Part shown: in pieces, positions 1 through 6,463 of the stretch
Position numbering within the stretch: the first letter of the stretch is position 1
Layout of the letters: every line of letters begins with the position of its first letter
Assembly: GCA_003978805.1 (NCBI GenBank)
Contig: QNYI01000153.1
Span: 1-6,750 of the forward strand
Source of the DNA: Desulfurobacterium sp.
GTDB taxonomy: Bacteria > Aquificota > Aquificia > Desulfurobacteriales > Desulfurobacteriaceae
Length of the DNA stretch: 6,750 bases
Direction: 5' to 3'
Translations under genes and position numbers: made by a program
The notes under the pieces: model-generated
Databases searched by the model: none
Seen by the model: the letters and a program-made list of their open reading frames with translations, nothing else
What the model was told of the DNA's origin: nothing

Positions 1-1
1 C

Positions 2-244
2 AAAGGAGCAACAATTACGTTTGACGGCCTTGAGATAAAAGTCCTCTACATCGTTCCCCACTTGGTTCTTGACAACGGGTACACTTCTGCCTCAAACGAG
101 CCTAACAACCCAGCAATCCTCGTAGAAGTCAAGGAAAACGGTTCGGTCATCTACGCAGGCCCCATCTACCAGAAGTTCCCGACGATGTACAACATAAACC
201 ATCCTAAGTTCATCCTCATCCTTAAAGGAATAGCCAAAAGCTAA
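2..244 (+). CDS. DUF2155-type protein, C-terminal part (gene starts before the window)
   Basis: The frame is open from the left edge and stops at TAA 242-244, so only the last 80 residues are visible. The visible part has a short beta-rich run (TITFDGLEIKVLYIVPHLVLDNG), then SASNEPNNPAILVEV, KENGSVIYAGPIYQKFPTMY and a final HPKFILILKG. This order (a ligand-like NEP-NPA strand, a 'V-E-NG...Y-G-I-FP' block, then HPK-x-L-L) matches what I remember of the DUF2155 family, whose members are small exported or periplasmic proteins of unknown function. The signal peptide, if any, lies outside the window. A TTG at 62 could be read as a start but it falls inside the conserved domain, so the gene is longer. 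It is followed after 68 bases by the CBS-domain gene and is probably co-transcribed with it, since no promoter is evident in between. The family assignment is from motif memory only. Confidence 0.65.
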   Translation, partial: KGATITFDGLEIKVLYIVPHLVLDNGYTSASNEPNNPAILVEVKENGSVIYAGPIYQKFPTMYNINHPKFILILKGIAKS

Positions 245-252
245 GGTTCACA

Positions 253-309
253 AACTCCCTCCGTGAGTTTAAATTGAGAAATGAGGGTAAAAAATTCACG
301 GAGGGAGTT
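253..309 (+). promoter_or_regulatory. RNA hairpin that sequesters the ribosome binding site of the CBS gene
   Basis: AACTCCCTCCGTGA at 253-266 is the exact reverse complement of TCACGGAGGGAGTT at 296-309. Four more pairs (one G-U, three U-A) extend the stem inward to 270/292, giving about 18 paired bases around a loop at 271-291. The 3' arm contains the whole Shine-Dalgarno stretch GGAGGGAG (300-307) of the gene starting at ATG 313, and the 5' arm carries its complement. No run of T follows the stem, which argues against an intrinsic terminator. The upstream stop codon is only 8 bases before the stem, so ribosomes finishing the DUF2155 gene could partly open it. The pairing is seen directly; translational coupling or temperature or ligand control is inference. 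Confidence 0.75.
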
Positions 310-312
310 ACC

Positions 313-720
313 ATGCCTGTGAGGGATCTCATCCAAAGGAAAGTCGTAACGGTAGAGCCAGACGACACCGTTATGCTCGCCGCCCAAAGAATGAAAGATA
401 AGATGGTGGGAAGTCTCGTCGTCCTTGACGGCGACAGGCCGGCAGGAATCATAACGGACAGGGACATAGCCATCAGGGTGGTCGGAGCCGGTAAAGACCC
501 GACAACAACGCAGGTAAGAGAGGTAATGACGAGGGATCCCATAACGATAAGGGACGATGCCAGCTTCTTTGAGCTTACAAAGACCTTTAGGGACGCCGCC
601 GTCAGGAGGCTGGTAGTTGTGGATAGAGAAGGTAAACTTTTAGGGCTCATTTCTATTGACGACGTCCTTGAACTCTTAACAGCGGAGTTTGCCAACCTCA
701 TTACGGCAATAAGGGGTTAA
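313..720 (+). CDS. Stand-alone tandem CBS-domain protein
   Basis: 135 residues made almost entirely of two CBS domains (Bateman module). The first spans roughly residues 5-57 and ends in GIITDRDI (45-52); the second spans about 70-125 and ends in GLISIDDV (111-118). Thr48/Asp51 and Ser114/Asp117 sit where ribose-phosphate contacts are made in CBS pairs that bind AMP, ATP or related nucleotides, so ligand binding is plausible but the ligand cannot be read. There is no attached enzyme or transporter domain, no signal peptide and no membrane segment, so a cytoplasmic sensor or regulatory partner is likely. The ATG at 313 is chosen because GGAGGGAG lies 5 bases upstream and residue 1 leads straight into the domain; a TTG at 274 would add 13 residues from the hairpin loop with no binding site. 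scpA follows after 9 bases. Confidence 0.88.
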   Translation: MPVRDLIQRKVVTVEPDDTVMLAAQRMKDKMVGSLVVLDGDRPAGIITDRDIAIRVVGAGKDPTTTQVREVMTRDPITIRDDASFFELTKTFRDAAVRRLVVVDREGKLLGLISIDDVLELLTAEFANLITAIRG

Positions 721-729
721 TTGGCGTAG

Positions 730-1485
730 ATGAACATAAAGGTAGAAACGGAAGTTTTTGAGGGTCCCCTTGACCTGCTGGTTTACCTCATAAAGAAGAG
801 GGAAGTAAGTATTTACGATATCCCCATCGCCGAGATTACCGAGGAGTTCCTGAACTACATCTACACCATGCAGGAGCTCAACATCCCCCTTGCCTCCGAG
901 TTCCTCCTTATGGCTGCAATCCTTGCGAGGATAAAGTCTGAGTACCTTATCCCCCGAGAAGAAAGTAAAGACCCGAGAAAGGAGCTCGTTCAGATAATAG
1001 AGGAGTACTTAAAATCAAAAAAGGCAGCGAAGGAGCTGGAAAAGTTAGAGGATAAGGCTCTTAAATACTACCCTCACGACCCTTCCGAGCTCATATTTCA
1101 GTTTCAGGATAAGGTAAAAATTGCAAACACAGCCGAAGACTTAAGGAGAGCTCTCCAGAACCTCCTCTCAAAAGAACAAACAACGAGGATAAAAGTAGGC
1201 ATAGAGCTCTCAGCAGAGTCCTTCAAGATTCCCGACAAGGTGGAGGAGATAAGGTACTTAATGAAAGAGAAGTACTTACTCCCTTTCTCTGAGCTTATTA
1301 AAAGGAGCTCCTGTAAACTGGAGGCCATCACCTACTTTCTGGCGGTTCTTGAACTATCAAAGCAGGGGGAAGTCTCTACGTTTACCGACGGAGAAGAAAT
1401 CTTCATATCAAGGGTCTTTAAGCTCTCACCAAAAGCAATAAAAGTTTTAAGCGGGGCCGGAGAAACCAGCCCCCAAAGTTTTTAG
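730..1485 (+). CDS. scpA: Segregation and condensation protein A (ScpA, kleisin)
   Basis: 251 residues, the usual ScpA length. ScpA is the kleisin subunit that bridges the SMC ATPase heads and, with ScpB, forms bacterial condensin for chromosome compaction and segregation. The N-terminal family signature is clear: [24 protein letters not shown] at residues 10-33, then [22 protein letters not shown] at 54-75, which is the SMC-neck-binding helical part. A charged linker (about 78-115) follows. The C-terminal winged-helix part holds [16 protein letters not shown] and ends near the EIFISRV strand. The ATG at 730 keeps the conserved N-terminus intact; the nearest purine-rich stretch (AAGGGG, 711-716) is 13 bases away, so initiation probably depends on ribosomes finishing the CBS gene 9 bases upstream. 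scpB and smc are not in the window. The stop codon overlaps that of convergent ilvD. Confidence 0.95.
   Translation: MNIKVETEVFEGPLDLLVYLIKKREVSIYDIPIAEITEEFLNYIYTMQELNIPLASEFLLMAAILARIKSEYLIPREESKDPRKELVQIIEEYLKSKKAAKELEKLEDKALKYYPHDPSELIFQFQDKVKIANTAEDLRRALQNLLSKEQTTRIKVGIELSAESFKIPDKVEEIRYLMKEKYLLPFSELIKRSSCKLEAITYFLAVLELSKQGEVSTFTDGEEIFISRVFKLSPKAIKVLSGAGETSPQSF
1453..1483. terminator. Possible two-way intrinsic terminator between scpA and ilvD
   Basis: GGGGC at 1453-1457 pairs with GCCCC at 1469-1473, followed after one C/A mismatch by GG/CC (1459-1460 with 1466-1467) around an AGAAA loop. On the plus strand TTTTT (1479-1483) follows five bases after the stem; on the minus strand the stem is followed by GCTTAAAACTTTT. 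The hairpin lies inside the last codons of scpA and just past the ilvD stop, exactly where the two converging transcripts must end. The T-runs are short and slightly displaced, so efficiency is uncertain. Confidence 0.5.
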
Positions 1486-3134
1486 ACCTCCTGAATAGCT
1501 CCCTTTGCCGCAGATGTAACGAGCTTTGCGTACTTCCTGAGGAGCTTTGAACGAACCTCTTTCTGTTTCGGCTTAAAGTTCTTAAGCCTTTCCCTCAGTT
1601 CCTCTTCAGGAACAAGGAGCGCTAACTTCCTCTCAGGGATGTTTATGTGGATCTTATCGCCGTCCTTCACAACCCCTATGGGACCTCCCTCCGCAGCCTC
1701 GGGAGATATGTGTCCTATACAGGGACCGTGAGTTCCCCCCGAGAAGCGACCGTCCGTAATGAGAGCAACGGACTCACCAAGACCCATTCCCATAACGGCC
1801 GCCGTGACAGCAAGCATCTCCCTCATCCCGGGACCACCTTTTGGTCCCTCGTACCTGATAACGATAACGTCGCCGGCCTTTATCCGGCCGTTCATGACGG
1901 CCTTCATTGCGTCCTCTTCACAGTCAAAAACTCTGGCAGTTCCGGTAAAGACCTTCATCCTGTCCGAAACCGCCCCCTGCTTAACAACGGCACCGTCAGG
2001 AGCGAGGTTCCCGTAGAGGATAGCGATTCCCCCCTCAGGACTGTAAGGGTTGTTTACAGGCCTTATTACATCCTCATCCCACACAACGGCAGAAGCGGCT
2101 ATCTCTTTTATGTCCACGCCGAGGACGGTAGGGTTACTCTCAAGGCTGTCGTAGAGTCTCTTCAAGACCCCCGGAATCCCACCGGCGTAGTGGAGGTCTT
2201 CCATAAGGTACTTACCTCCCGGCCTCATTGAGCAGATCTTCGGCGTTTCTCGGGAAAGCTCGTCAAAGAGCTTTATCTCAAAGGGAACGCCTGCCTCGTG
2301 GGCAATCGCCGGAAGGTGGAGAACGGTGTTTGTAGAACCTCCGAGGGCAAGGTCAACCCTTATCGCGTTCCTAAAAGCTGCCGGAGTAAGGATGTCCCTT
2401 GCCTTTATGCCCTTTTTAACGAGCTCAACAATTTTCTCCCCTGAAGCCTCGGCTATCCGTTTTTTCTCGGCAAGGGGTGCCGGAGATGTCCCGCAGAAGG
2501 GAAGTGAGAGACCGAGGGCTTCTGTCAAGCAGGCCATCGTGTTGGCCGTAAACATCCCTTGACAGGAACCGGAAGAGGGACAGGCTGATGCCTCAAGTTC
2601 TAAGAGATCCTTTAAAGAGATCTCCCCTGCCTTATACCTCCCGATAGCTTCAAAGGTATGGGTGACAAGGTCTAACCTCTCTCTCCCCCTCCTTCCGGCA
2701 AGCATCGGGCCCGCAGTCACGACAATGGCGGGTATGTTCAGCCGGGCAACTCCCATAAGCATCCCGGGAGTTATCTTATCGCAGGCCGTAAGGAGAACAA
2801 CGCCGTCAAGGCAGTGGGCAGTGACGACATCCTCAACGGCATCTGCAATGAGCTCCCTTAGCGGAAGGGAGAACCTCATCCCCTCGTGTCCCATGGCAAT
2901 ACCGTCACAGACGGCCGGGACGCGAACCACGAAAGGAGTCCCGCCGGCAGCGGCAATACCCCGCTCTATGAACCTTTCAAGGGAGAACATGTCAGCATGG
3001 CCGGGGACAAGGTCTGTCCAGCTTGAGATGATACCGATGAGAGGTTTGTCAATGTCCTTCTTCTGTAGGCCTGTGGCCATCATGAGAGCTCTGGCAGGAA
3101 GCTTCTCAAACTCCCTGAGGACATCACTTCTCAT
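1482..3134 (-). CDS. ilvD: Dihydroxy-acid dehydratase
   Basis: 550 residues. It catalyses dehydration of 2,3-dihydroxy-isovalerate or 2,3-dihydroxy-3-methylvalerate to the 2-keto acids, the third common step of valine and isoleucine (and leucine/pantothenate) synthesis, in the cytoplasm. Signatures: [11 protein letters not shown] (76-86), [13 protein letters not shown] (116-128), [16 protein letters not shown] (185-200), LALGGSTNT (262-270), [10 protein letters not shown] (430-439) and [11 protein letters not shown] (461-471). By family knowledge Cys118 and Cys191 hold the iron-sulfur cluster, Asp77, Asp119 and carbamylated Lys120 bind Mg2+, and Ser465 is the catalytic base. Gly45 in VPGH replaces the third cysteine of plant-type [2Fe-2S] enzymes, as in E. 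coli IlvD, but the protein is shorter than the 616-residue E. coli form and resembles the compact archaeal/thermophile type. The start ATG overlaps the DUF465 gene by 11 bases and has AAGGAGG 9 bases upstream. Last gene of the operon; no other ilv gene is visible. Confidence 0.97.
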   Translation of the reverse strand: MRSDVLREFEKLPARALMMATGLQKKDIDKPLIGIISSWTDLVPGHADMFSLERFIERGIAAAGGTPFVVRVPAVCDGIAMGHEGMRFSLPLRELIADAVEDVVTAHCLDGVVLLTACDKITPGMLMGVARLNIPAIVVTAGPMLAGRRGRERLDLVTHTFEAIGRYKAGEISLKDLLELEASACPSSGSCQGMFTANTMACLTEALGLSLPFCGTSPAPLAEKKRIAEASGEKIVELVKKGIKARDILTPAAFRNAIRVDLALGGSTNTVLHLPAIAHEAGVPFEIKLFDELSRETPKICSMRPGGKYLMEDLHYAGGIPGVLKRLYDSLESNPTVLGVDIKEIAASAVVWDEDVIRPVNNPYSPEGGIAILYGNLAPDGAVVKQGAVSDRMKVFTGTARVFDCEEDAMKAVMNGRIKAGDVIVIRYEGPKGGPGMREMLAVTAAVMGMGLGESVALITDGRFSGGTHGPCIGHISPEAAEGGPIGVVKDGDKIHINIPERKLALLVPEEELRERLKNFKPKQKEVRSKLLRKYAKLVTSAAKGAIQEV

Positions 3135-3360
3135 TCTCAGCTTCCTCCTTCGCTTTCTTCATAAGAAGCATCATCTCATCCCTGAGGCGTAACCTCTCTT
3201 TTTTGAGCCTATCAAGCTCTATCTCCTCCTGCGGAGTGAGGACTGCCTTCCTCTCCATCTTGTCTATGATGTCGTCAAGCTCCTGATGTTTCTTCTCAAG
3301 GGTTTTAAAGTGGTGAAACTTCTCCCTTGCAAGGGCTTTTAGGTTCTCGTCCCTAAGCAT
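3124..3360 (-). CDS. Small coiled-coil protein, DUF465 (YdcH-like) family
   Basis: 78 residues, strongly charged and predicted helical nearly throughout. The pattern H-x-F (16-18), then a [10 protein letters not shown] segment (24-33), a short break around LTPQEE (41-46) and [16 protein letters not shown] (48-63) is that of the DUF465/YdcH family: two helices forming a hairpin-like coiled coil. Its cellular role is not established in the family. No membrane segment or signal peptide. The ATG at 3360 has AAGGAGG six bases upstream, and that binding site overlaps the TAA of rimI (read TAAGGAGG), so the two genes are 10 bases apart and likely coupled. Its own 3' end carries the AAGGAGG used by ilvD. 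Confidence 0.85.
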   Translation of the reverse strand: MLRDENLKALAREKFHHFKTLEKKHQELDDIIDKMERKAVLTPQEEIELDRLKKERLRLRDEMMLLMKKAKEEAENEK

Positions 3361-3370
3361 AACTTCCTCC

Positions 3371-3808
3371 TTAAAAGGTTTTTAAAAAGACAAGAGCATT
3401 CTCGTTCCCGTAGTACCCTTCCCTTAAACCGATCCTCCTAAAACCTAAACTTTCGTAAAGTTTAATTGCAGGAACGTTTGACTCCCTCACCTCTAAGAAG
3501 ACCTCCTCTACCCCCTCCTCCTTAAGAACCTCAAGGAGCTTCTTAAGGAGCTCCTTCCCGACTCCCCTCCTTCTGAAAGAGGGAAGGACGGCAATTTTGT
3601 TGATATCACAGGTTTTACCAATTACCCACGCTATCAGGTAGCCCACAACTTTCCCGCCCTCTTCAGCAACGAGAAAACGGCTAAAGGGTAATTCTGCCTC
3701 TTTCAGGAAACTCCCCTCACTCCAAGGGTCACTGAAAGATTCCTCCTCTATCTTAAGTATACTACTCAAATCCTCCTCTCTAAACTCCCTTACAAGAAGG
3801 CTTCGCAT
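3371..3808 (-). CDS. rimI: Ribosomal-protein-S18-alanine N-acetyltransferase-like protein (GNAT family)
   Basis: 145 residues, close to the 148 of E. coli RimI, which acetylates the N-terminal alanine of ribosomal protein S18 using acetyl-CoA. The whole GNAT fold is present: REFREEDLSSILKIEEESF (7-25), DPWSEGSF (27-34, like the FPWSE of RimI), the acetyl-CoA loop IAVLPSFRRRGVGKELL (72-88), and FLEVRESNVPAIKLYESLGF (104-123). Glu106 and Tyr118 have the same spacing as the catalytic pair Glu103/Tyr115 of the Salmonella/E. coli enzyme. The position directly after tsaB, an arrangement found in many bacteria, supports RimI over other GNAT enzymes, although thermophile relatives can acetylate wider sets of N-termini. 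The ATG at 3808 lies inside tsaB (29-base overlap) with no recognisable binding site, so translation probably depends on tsaB ribosomes. Confidence 0.9.
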   Translation of the reverse strand: MRSLLVREFREEDLSSILKIEEESFSDPWSEGSFLKEAELPFSRFLVAEEGGKVVGYLIAWVIGKTCDINKIAVLPSFRRRGVGKELLKKLLEVLKEEGVEEVFLEVRESNVPAIKLYESLGFRRIGLREGYYGNENALVFLKTF

Positions 3809-4391
3809 CGTGGTCTCTGACGTAGTTAAACGTTAAAGGCTCCAGCTCACCTTTCGGCAGGTTTAAAAGCTTTACTGCAAGGGGAGTAAGGTCTTTAAGA
3901 CACTTAAACCTTTCAAGTAGGCTCTGGGGAACTTCTCCCTTATAAAGGATTAAAGGCTCTTTCAGACGGCCAAGACGTCTAAGGAGCTCCTCTTCACCTA
4001 TGTCAAACTGCTCCTCTCCTATAAGGGCGTAAAATCGTCCCCTCCTTCCGGGGAAAAGGGGAACTACCGAGAACCCGAGGGACTCTAAACCGAAGGACAT
4101 GGCCTTAAGGGTAGGAACGGAGAAAACTGGAACTCCACAAACGCTAAAAGCCTTTCCAACCGTTACAGAGAGCCTTACACCGGTAAAGGAACCGGGGCCG
4201 GAAGTAACGATAACCCTTTCTACATCACTCCTTGAAAACCCTACAGCCTCTAAGCACCTGTCCAGCTCAACAAAGACCCTCTCAGCGTGCTTCTTAGGGA
4301 TGCCCCACGAGGCCAAAGAAAGGAGCTCCCCGTCAACCCCTACTGCAACGCTTCCCTCCGGTAGAGAAAGGTCAACTGCAACAGTTAACAT
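3780..4391 (-). CDS. tsaB: tRNA threonylcarbamoyladenosine biosynthesis protein TsaB
   Basis: 203 residues. TsaB (YeaZ) is the inactive ASKHA-fold partner that binds TsaD and TsaE to transfer threonylcarbamoyl to A37 of ANN-decoding tRNAs (t6A). Signatures: the N-terminal VAVDLSLPEGSVAV strand pair (4-17), His35 in KKHAERV, and the family hallmark VTSGPGSFTGVRLSVTVGKAFS (62-83). The region FPGRRGRFYALI (113-124) corresponds to the usual 'DAR-EVY' strand. The C-terminal half is shorter and more divergent than in E. coli TsaB (231 residues), which is usual in thermophiles. Start ATG 4391 has only GAGGGAG immediately upstream, 7 bases after the preceding stop. tsaD, tsaE and tsaC are not in the window. 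Overlaps rimI by 29 bases at its 3' end. Confidence 0.93.
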   Translation of the reverse strand: MLTVAVDLSLPEGSVAVGVDGELLSLASWGIPKKHAERVFVELDRCLEAVGFSRSDVERVIVTSGPGSFTGVRLSVTVGKAFSVCGVPVFSVPTLKAMSFGLESLGFSVVPLFPGRRGRFYALIGEEQFDIGEEELLRRLGRLKEPLILYKGEVPQSLLERFKCLKDLTPLAVKLLNLPKGELEPLTFNYVRDHDAKPSCKGV

Positions 4392-4398
4392 CTCCCTC

Positions 4399-5046
4399 TC
4401 ACGCAGTCTTCATTACTCTTACAAGGACTGGCTTGCCCCTTTCGTCAACGTCAAGTATCTCTACCTTGACGTTGGCAATGTCAATCACCTTTTTCTTCTT
4501 AAGGACTATCCTCCTCTCCTCTGCAACCCTCTCTATGAGGTCAACCAAGTACTTGTCCTCCTCAAAGGGTATGTGAACGTCAAGCATCTCGTTAAGGGAC
4601 TCAATCGTTATGTAAGGGTCAATAATAACGGCAGTTCCGGGAGGAATGGTCTTAAGGGTAAGGAACTTCCTCACGAAGAAGAGAATGAGAAGCGAAATAG
4701 TCCCGAGAAAGACGTCCTTAAAGTTATGACCGGCAATGATTATCTCCCTCGCTATAGCTATGAGGAGAACGTCAAAGACTATCCTCGGCTGGTGCTTAAC
4801 GAGCATGATAATGAGCTCCACAACGATAACGAACATGAGGAGGGGAGAGATAATCTCTTTAAGGCTCTTAGCCGAATCCTTTAGGTGACCGGAGAAGACT
4901 ATCTCCTCCAAGTGGAAGAGGTGGGGAGACATAAAGAGGAACTCAACGAACAAAATAACTGAGATAAAGAGGAGAGCTACAGTTATGGCAATCAGGAAAA
5001 ACTCAGCTGCCCTTGTTAGCCCGTGCTCTACCTTTTTAAGGAACAT
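4399..5046 (-). CDS. PsiE-type membrane protein with a C-terminal CorC/HlyC-like domain
   Basis: 215 residues. Residues 1-130 are a four-helix membrane region: hydrophobic spans near 16-40, 66-84, 88-106 and 110-129, with conserved-looking ISPLLMFVIVVELIIML (66-82) and LLIAIAREIIIAGHN (94-108), which resembles the PsiE (phosphate-starvation-inducible E) family. PsiE function is unknown. Residues 138-215 are soluble: TAVIIDPYITIESLNEMLDV, HIPFEEDKYLVDLIERVA, a basic RRIVLKKKKVIDI, then two beta strands (VKVEILDVD, PVLVRV). That layout resembles the transporter-associated CorC_HlyC domain that follows CBS pairs in CorC proteins and ends some K+/H+ antiporters. The ATG at 5046 shares its A with the TAA of the prepilin peptidase (TAATG) and has GGAGGT 8 bases upstream; an upstream GTG at 5070 has no comparable site. 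Family calls rest on pattern memory; the membrane topology is clearer. Confidence 0.7.
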   Translation of the reverse strand: MFLKKVEHGLTRAAEFFLIAITVALLFISVILFVEFLFMSPHLFHLEEIVFSGHLKDSAKSLKEIISPLLMFVIVVELIIMLVKHQPRIVFDVLLIAIAREIIIAGHNFKDVFLGTISLLILFFVRKFLTLKTIPPGTAVIIDPYITIESLNEMLDVHIPFEEDKYLVDLIERVAEERRIVLKKKKVIDIANVKVEILDVDERGKPVLVRVMKTA

Positions 5047-5807
5047 TAAGCAAGACCTCCAAAGTACCACTCAAGGAGTTTGTCCCCGAAAATAACGGTC
5101 GCGTAACCTCCGATTGAAAGGAAGGGACCAAAGGGTATTGCTGCCTTTAAGTTTTTACCTTTTAAGAGGATATAACCGATACCGACAAGAGAACCGACAA
5201 AAGAGGCGATAAATAGAGCAAGGAGAACCTTCTGCCAGCCGACGAAGGCTCCCACCACCGCCATAATGTTGGCGTCGCCGTATCCCATCCCCTCTTTGCC
5301 GGTAAAGACAGCGTAAGTCTCTATGATAAAGAGTATTAGGCCGGCTCCGAAAGAAGCTCCTAAGACAGAATCTTTAAGGCTAACTTCGGGAATAAAGAAG
5401 GAGAACAGAATACCTGAAAGCATAGTAAAGTAGCAGAGCTTGACGGGAACGAGCATCGTGTCAAGGTCTATGAAGGAAATTACTACTAGGACGTAAGTAA
5501 GAAGGAGGTAGTAGAGAGAGGAAAGGGAAAACCCGAAACGCCAAACAACTCCTAAGGTCAAAACGGCAGTTAGGAGCTCCACAAGAGGATACCTCAAAGG
5601 TATCCTCTCACCACAGTACCTACATCTACCCTTTAGCAGAAAGTAACTGAGAAGCGGAACATTGTCATACCATTTGATTCTTTCTCCACAGGAGGGACAG
5701 GAGGATGGAGGGGTTACCACCGACTTCCCCTTCGGGATGCGGTATATACAGACATTTAGGAAACTACCGACGATAAGGCCGAGGACAAAGGCCACAAAGT
5801 AATCCAT
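5046..5807 (-). CDS. pilD: Type IV prepilin peptidase / N-methyltransferase (A24 family)
   Basis: 253 residues. It cleaves the leader of type IV pilins and pseudopilins in the inner membrane and methylates the new N-terminus. The order is typical: a first membrane helix with GLIVGSFLNVCIYRIP (10-25); a cytoplasmic methyltransferase-linked domain with two zinc-binding pairs, CPSC (37-40) and CRYC (62-65), joined by WYDNVPLLSYFLLKG; LRYPLVELLTA (71-81); the first catalytic aspartate region FIDLD (112-116); and the GxGD aspartyl protease motif MGYGDAN (174-180, catalytic Asp178). About seven further hydrophobic helices follow. The start is the ATG at 5807, sharing its A with the TAA of the gene upstream (TAATG); a start at 5870 would add 21 residues that overlap that gene. 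GGGAGAG precedes it at modest spacing. No pilin or pil assembly genes are nearby, so whether it serves pili, secretion or competence cannot be told. Confidence 0.94.
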   Translation of the reverse strand: MDYFVAFVLGLIVGSFLNVCIYRIPKGKSVVTPPSSCPSCGERIKWYDNVPLLSYFLLKGRCRYCGERIPLRYPLVELLTAVLTLGVVWRFGFSLSSLYYLLLTYVLVVISFIDLDTMLVPVKLCYFTMLSGILFSFFIPEVSLKDSVLGASFGAGLILFIIETYAVFTGKEGMGYGDANIMAVVGAFVGWQKVLLALFIASFVGSLVGIGYILLKGKNLKAAIPFGPFLSIGGYATVIFGDKLLEWYFGGLA

Positions 5808-6403
5808 TAGTGAATCTCTCCCGGAGCATTCTTTATAAATCTTACCATTCCCTTCAAGAAATCCCTCCACTCTTCAACAGCTCTGGGGAACTCACCCATA
5901 AGGAGCTGGAGGGCTTCCTCCTCCTTCCCCTCGTACATAAGGTCATCCAGCTTAAAAACGGCGTCTTCAAGGCGGGCTATGGCCTCGTCAATACCATCAT
6001 AAATAGGCAGTATCCTTGACCCGGTCTCTACAAGCTTTACCGTCCAGTCAAGGGAGTCAAGGAGGTTATGGAGGTAGAGCTTCGCAATCTCCCCCTTAGT
6101 ATCCCAGTCCTTCACTATCTTATCTATGGTGGCTATCATAGCATCAAGGGCAGCAAGAGCAAGCTCTATCTGCTTTCTCGCCATGTTTATAGAAGGCTCT
6201 GTAACGATGTTTATCTCCGCAATGTCCTTTACCTCATCAACCTTTGTCGGGTGAAGGACTTCCCCGTCCTTTTCCACGTACTTTATGGAACGCTCGGGGA
6301 AGAGATAGCAAAACTCTATGAGCCTTAGTAGTGAAGAGGTTGAACCTATATCTGTGTTACTGAGCTCAACTTCTTGAAGTTTCCCATCTATCCTTACCTT
6401 CAT
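5807..6403 (-). CDS. Unrecognised 198-residue protein, beta-rich N-terminus and helical C-terminus
   Basis: I do not recognise a family. Residues 1-70 look like a small beta-grasp-style fold: strand MKVRIDGKLQEVEL, a helix STSSLLRLIEFCYLF, then strands SIKYVEKDGEVL and INIVTEP, with HPTKVDEVKD between. Residues 72-192 are amphipathic helices, including ARKQIELALAALDAMIATI, LYLHNLLDSLDWTVKLV, IDEAIARLEDAVFKLDDLM and FPRAVEEWRDFLKGMVRFI. No signal peptide, membrane helix or catalytic motif; the net charge is acidic. The TAA overlaps the prepilin peptidase ATG, so it is first in the operon and coupled to that gene; a chaperone or assembly role in secretion or pili is only a guess. The start is uncertain: ATG 6403 begins with the first strand and has AGGA five bases upstream, but TTG 6430 has a much better GGAGGT five bases upstream and would add nine basic residues (RASGDRKR after the start). 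Confidence 0.75.
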   Translation of the reverse strand: MKVRIDGKLQEVELSNTDIGSTSSLLRLIEFCYLFPERSIKYVEKDGEVLHPTKVDEVKDIAEINIVTEPSINMARKQIELALAALDAMIATIDKIVKDWDTKGEIAKLYLHNLLDSLDWTVKLVETGSRILPIYDGIDEAIARLEDAVFKLDDLMYEGKEEEALQLLMGEFPRAVEEWRDFLKGMVRFIKNAPGEIH

Positions 6404-6432
6404 CCTCTTCCTGTCCCCCGACGCCCTCAAAC

Positions 6433-6447
6433 AGCACCTCCAGTGCC
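6433..6447 (-). promoter_or_regulatory. Strong ribosome binding site in a small hairpin loop
   Basis: Read on the minus strand, GGCAC (6447-6443) can pair with GTGCT (6437-6433), one pair being G-U, leaving a TGGAG loop. The loop and the adjoining arm hold GGAGGT (6441-6436), the best Shine-Dalgarno sequence ahead of the operon. It lies five bases before the TTG at 6430 but 32 bases before the ATG at 6403, so it either marks the TTG as the true start or belongs to a leader signal. The stem is short and may be coincidental. Confidence 0.4.
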
Positions 6448-6463
6448 TTTTTTTGAGAGCTCC

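Noticed and set aside
253..309. Reading the hairpin as an intrinsic terminator of the DUF2155 gene
   Set aside because: The stem is followed by ACCATGCC rather than a T-run, and the 3' arm is the ribosome binding site of the next gene.
222..701. A 159-codon minus-strand open frame opposite the CBS gene
   Set aside because: Ser/Leu/Thr-rich antisense shadow of a clear tandem CBS protein.
1647..2231. A 194-codon plus-strand open frame opposite ilvD
   Set aside because: It is antisense to conserved ilvD motifs and reads as a codon-bias shadow without domain features.
2662..3192. A 176-codon plus-strand open frame opposite the ilvD N-terminus
   Set aside because: It is antisense to the [11 protein letters not shown] and CDK regions of ilvD and shows only Ser/Pro/Arg-rich composition.
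4099..4884. A 261-codon plus-strand open frame opposite tsaB and the PsiE-type gene
   Set aside because: Its composition is low-complexity (Ser/Thr-rich then Asn/Glu-rich), it spans two well-supported genes on the other strand, and it has no recognisable domain.
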